Below, piece after piece: positions 61,328 to 64,000 of a DNA stretch of 64,000 nt (positions are counted from its first letter, which is position 1; each line of letters begins with the position of its first letter). Source of the DNA: Solibacillus sp. FSL W7-1436 (lineage in GTDB: Bacteria; Bacillota; Bacilli; Bacillales_A; Planococcaceae). The position numbers were made by a program, and so were the translations under genes. The stretch lies in the NCBI RefSeq assembly GCF_038007305.1, contig NZ_JBBOWV010000001.1, positions 501,501 through 565,500 of the forward strand. Reading direction: 5' to 3'. The notes under the pieces were generated by a model that was given only the letters and a program-made list of their open reading frames with translations, was not told the DNA's origin and searched no databases.

Positions 61328-62242
61328 CTAAAATTGCATATATCTTTTCTTTGTAAACTTTACAAAAGCAGATGCTGCGGGAGATAAAACGGCGTCCTGT
61401 TTATAACTAATGACAACACTATTTCTATACACAGGATTGCCTAACGTATATAAGTTGGATTCTATCTCCAGTTGATCTCTTGTAATAATACATTCGGGAA
61501 TAATTGTCATTCCCATCCCTTTATTTGCAAGACGAAATGCATTCTCAATATTATTCGTTTCTAAAGTTATTGTCGGGCTTATCGCATATTGTTCAAAAAT
61601 ATTATCCGTTAAACGACGTAATCCTAACCCTGGCTTTAATAAAATAAACTTTTGATGATTTAGTTTTGACGGAGGAAATGGTATATGTTTGATTTCTTTA
61701 ATATTTTCTTCATAGAATTTATGCCCTTTCGGAATAACTAAATAAATATTCTCTTCATATAACTTCTCATAAACAAGCCCCGTATTTTTGATTGGCAACA
61801 TATTAATACAAATATCAATTTTATTTTGTAAAGTTAGTGTTTCCATTTCATTGGCAGTACCTTCTTCTAACTGAATTTCAATGCCAGGATATTTGTCCAT
61901 AAACTCTGGTAGAAAATCATAAAGCATATGTGAAGCTAATATCGGATTAATTCCAATAACTATTCTACCTTTTTTTAATTCCGTTAACGCCTCGAGATCG
62001 CGCATCATAAACTCATGCATTTCATGAATCTCTTGCATATATGAAATATAAAGCTCTCCTGCATACGTAAGAGTCAGCGGTGTTACTTGCCGATTTATAA
62101 GTTCTACTCCAAGTTTACTTTCTAAATTCTTCATAAAAGTACTTAAATAAGGCTGAGATACAAATAGAGCATTCGCTGCATGAGATATATTGCCGTATTC
62201 TCGGATCGCCTTTAAATACTCTAATGATAAATCTTCCTTCAT
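61328..62242 (-). CDS. LysR family transcriptional regulator
   Basis: About 304 residues. The N-terminal winged HTH is LSLEYLKAIREYGNISHAANALFVSQPYLSTFMKNLESKLGVELINR, and the substrate-binding domain begins KGRIVIGINPILASHML. I chose ATG 62242 with GGGAGTG upstream, not the frame's first ATG 9 bp earlier. It lies between two GntP permease genes and divergently from the 62474 one; shared palindromes suggest it controls both. Confidence 0.88.
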   Translation of the reverse strand: MKEDLSLEYLKAIREYGNISHAANALFVSQPYLSTFMKNLESKLGVELINRQVTPLTLTYAGELYISYMQEIHEMHEFMMRDLEALTELKKGRIVIGINPILASHMLYDFLPEFMDKYPGIEIQLEEGTANEMETLTLQNKIDICINMLPIKNTGLVYEKLYEENIYLVIPKGHKFYEENIKEIKHIPFPPSKLNHQKFILLKPGLGLRRLTDNIFEQYAISPTITLETNNIENAFRLANKGMGMTIIPECIITRDQLEIESNLYTLGNPVYRNSVVISYKQDAVLSPAASAFVKFTKKRYMQF

Positions 62243-62340
62243 AAATAGCACTCCCTAAACCTTTATGATTGATGAGTAATTATAGCATGATTTTTAAATG
62301 AAAAGTAATCGGGGCTGTTTTTAAATTGGCCCGTATTTCT

Positions 62341-62360
62341 CTATAACTATTTAGTTATAG
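62341..62360. promoter_or_regulatory. Perfect palindrome upstream of the plus-strand GntP gene
   Basis: CTATAACTA-TT-TAGTTATAG, a perfect 9-2-9 inverted repeat in the divergent LysR/GntP region, fitting the T-N11-A form of LysR sites. Confidence 0.65.
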
Positions 62361-62473
62361 TTAAGATAGCTTTAAAAGTATTTTAAAACCGGACAAATTT
62401 CGTACATAATTTAAGTTGTGTTCAAAATTATTTTCTTGACATACAGAAATCATTAAATTAGGAGGCATACAAC

Positions 62474-63781
62474 ATGGGTACCTTAGGTATTATTGTTGCA
62501 ATCATATTCATCATCTTTTTAGCTATGAAAGGTTACAGCATTGTATTTATTGCACCAATAGCGTCGATTATCGTCATTGTTACAAACGGTATGGATTTCT
62601 TTCCGTCGCTTATTGGTTCCGAAGCTTCATTTATGACAGGGCTTACAGGATTTATCGTTAATTTCTTTGCTATTTTTTTATTAGGGTCAATTTTAGCCCA
62701 ATATATTGAAAAGAGTGGAGCAGCCCAAGCAATTGCACAAAAAGTATTATCTATTACAGGAACAGATAAACCATTCCCTGTATTAATCGCAATTTTCTTA
62801 ATCAGCTCTATTTTAACTTTTGGTGGCATTAGTTTATTCGTTGTATTATTCGTTGTTATTCCATTAGCAAAACCTTTATTTAAACAATTAAATATCGCAT
62901 GGAACTTAATTGTGATTCCTGTTTTTCTAGGGATTGGTACATTTACCATGACCATGATGCCAGGTACACCTTCGATTCAAAACGTTGTACCTACAAATTA
63001 TTTAGGAACAACTGTTACAGCGGCACCTTTAATGGGTATCGTCGCTACTATAATCGCAATCATTGCAGGTATTTTCTATATGCGTTATGCATTGAACAAA
63101 AGTTTAGCTAAAAATGAAAAATTCGAAGCAGAAGAAGATTCACAGGAACTGGCACTTAAAGAAAACATCCCTTCTTTCTTCTTAAGTATTTTACCAATCT
63201 TAATTTTAATCGTTATTATTTTTGTAGGTAGTGCAATGAAAGTACCAAATATCGTACTAATCGGTTTGGGTGCTGGCGTAATCGTGTCAGCAATTGTTTT
63301 CCATCGCTTTATGCCGTCACATAAACAAGCGGTCAGCTTAGGAGCAAATGGTGCGATTACTCCGATTTTCTTTACTGCCGCATCAGTCGGTTTTGGTGTT
63401 GTAATAACGTTGGCACCAGGTTTCGGAGCAATTTCGGATTTCATCTTAAATATTCCTGGAAATCCGTTAATTAGTTTAACAATTGCATCATCTGCATTAG
63501 GTGCAATTACCGGGTCAGCTTCTGGTGGTCTAGGGATTACAATGGAAGCGTTCGCAAATCCTTATTTAGAAATGGGTGTAAACCCAGATGCAATGCACCG
63601 TATGTCTGCAATCAGTTCGGCTGTATTTACTGGTTTACCACATGCCGGAGCAATTTTATCAACGTTTGCTTTAACAAAATTAACACATGAAAAAGCATTC
63701 AAATACTCGTTCATTACAATGACAGTACCAAACCTTTTAGCATTAATTGCTGCATTATTAATCGGGATTTTCTTATACTAA
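62474..63781 (+). CDS. GntP family permease
   Basis: 435 residues, close paralogue of the permease at 59772 (shared stretches such as ILTFGGISLFVVLFV and GTPSIQNVVP). AGGAGGC precedes the ATG. A short-chain dehydrogenase gene similar to 3-hydroxybutyrate dehydrogenase follows 74 bp downstream, so uptake of 3-hydroxybutyrate is a likely role. Confidence 0.92.
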   Translation: MGTLGIIVAIIFIIFLAMKGYSIVFIAPIASIIVIVTNGMDFFPSLIGSEASFMTGLTGFIVNFFAIFLLGSILAQYIEKSGAAQAIAQKVLSITGTDKPFPVLIAIFLISSILTFGGISLFVVLFVVIPLAKPLFKQLNIAWNLIVIPVFLGIGTFTMTMMPGTPSIQNVVPTNYLGTTVTAAPLMGIVATIIAIIAGIFYMRYALNKSLAKNEKFEAEEDSQELALKENIPSFFLSILPILILIVIIFVGSAMKVPNIVLIGLGAGVIVSAIVFHRFMPSHKQAVSLGANGAITPIFFTAASVGFGVVITLAPGFGAISDFILNIPGNPLISLTIASSALGAITGSASGGLGITMEAFANPYLEMGVNPDAMHRMSAISSAVFTGLPHAGAILSTFALTKLTHEKAFKYSFITMTVPNLLALIAALLIGIFLY

Positions 63782-63855
63782 CAAACCATTGGAGAAGGTG
63801 AGAGTACTTTCCAATACTATATAAATTACATTAATCACTTTCGGAGGTATATATA

Positions 63856-64000
63856 ATGAAAACAACAAATCGTACAGTACTTGTTACAGGTGCCGCTCAA
63901 GGTATTGGATATGCAATCGCAGAAGAATTTATCAAAAACGGTGACTATGTAGCTATTTTCGACTTAAATGAAGAAGCTGCACATGCTGCTGCTGAAAAAT
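63856..64000 (+). CDS. SDR dehydrogenase, 5' part (probable 3-hydroxybutyrate dehydrogenase)
   Basis: The first 48 codons before the window ends. It reads VLVTGAAQGIGYAIAEEF with Asp after strand 2 (VAIFDLNEE), so NAD-linked. GGAGG lies before the ATG. Coupling to a GntP permease and LysR regulator is the usual setting of 3-hydroxybutyrate use, but the substrate cannot be confirmed from this fragment. Confidence 0.7.
   Translation, partial: MKTTNRTVLVTGAAQGIGYAIAEEFIKNGDYVAIFDLNEEAAHAAAEK

Overview
The window looks like a low-GC, Gram-positive chromosome segment from the Planococcaceae/Caryophanaceae (Solibacillus or Lysinibacillus type). The reasons are strong AGGAGG ribosome sites, Bacillus-type genes (tcyABC, luxS, thiW, a citS/citT pair, yunC-like, DUF3243, DUF2512), Fur-regulated catecholate siderophore genes and Firmicute riboswitches. 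Species identity is an inference. No rRNA, tRNA, CRISPR array or complete insertion sequence was seen.

Layout. 1-1.4 kb: 5' part of a histidyl-tRNA synthetase gene with a His-containing leader peptide and a terminator. 1.5-6.5 kb: a BMP-type lipoprotein coupled to a chemoreceptor, a repeat array, and a second chemoreceptor. 6.6-11 kb: DUF3243 protein, BCCT transporter, amidohydrolase, lipoprotein, and a lipoprotein/histidine-kinase scar. 11.2-28 kb: a bacillibactin-type siderophore locus in two convergent Fur-box units. The plus unit holds the DHB-AMP ligase, a free aryl carrier protein, a Gly/Thr NRPS, MbtH, an exporter, an Sfp-type transferase and an AAHS transporter. The minus unit holds dhbA, dhbC and an isochorismatase without carrier domain. 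A CYP152 peroxygenase gene lies where the two units converge. 28-46 kb: metabolic and transport genes (exonuclease, cupin, TPP-riboswitch thiW, cystine ABC transporter with luxS, glycerate kinase with a DASS transporter, and others) separated by most of the repeat arrays. 46-64 kb: TetR/SDR pair, msrA, arr, a GIY-YIG/DUF2075 protein, a NERD protein interrupted by an amber codon, a broken ABC ATPase, citrate-type transporter with its two-component system, cobT with a cobalamin riboswitch, three small membrane proteins, and a LysR gene flanked by two GntP permeases and a dehydrogenase.

The main feature not explained by genes is a family of intergenic arrays built on the core ATTAGAA (usually TATTAGAA) repeated nearly every 21 bp, about two helical turns. 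There are eight arrays and roughly 90 core copies. Within an array the units are ordered, not interchangeable: a 19-bp unit followed by a 20-bp unit recurs at the same place near the right end of five arrays. One array also carries an exact 145-bp higher-order periodicity. The arrays lie between genes in every relative orientation and create stop-poor open frames on both strands (LLE/ILE heptads one way, SN(K/I) heptads the other) that are probably not genes.

The siderophore genes work as one pathway. DhbC, the isochorismatase and DhbA make 2,3-dihydroxybenzoate; DhbE loads it onto the free carrier protein; DhbF, with adenylation codes reading Gly and Thr, extends and cyclises it with MbtH and Sfp help; an MFS pump exports it. 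tcyABC and luxS form one sulfur amino-acid unit. The two GntP permeases share a palindrome that is probably the site of the intervening LysR regulator.
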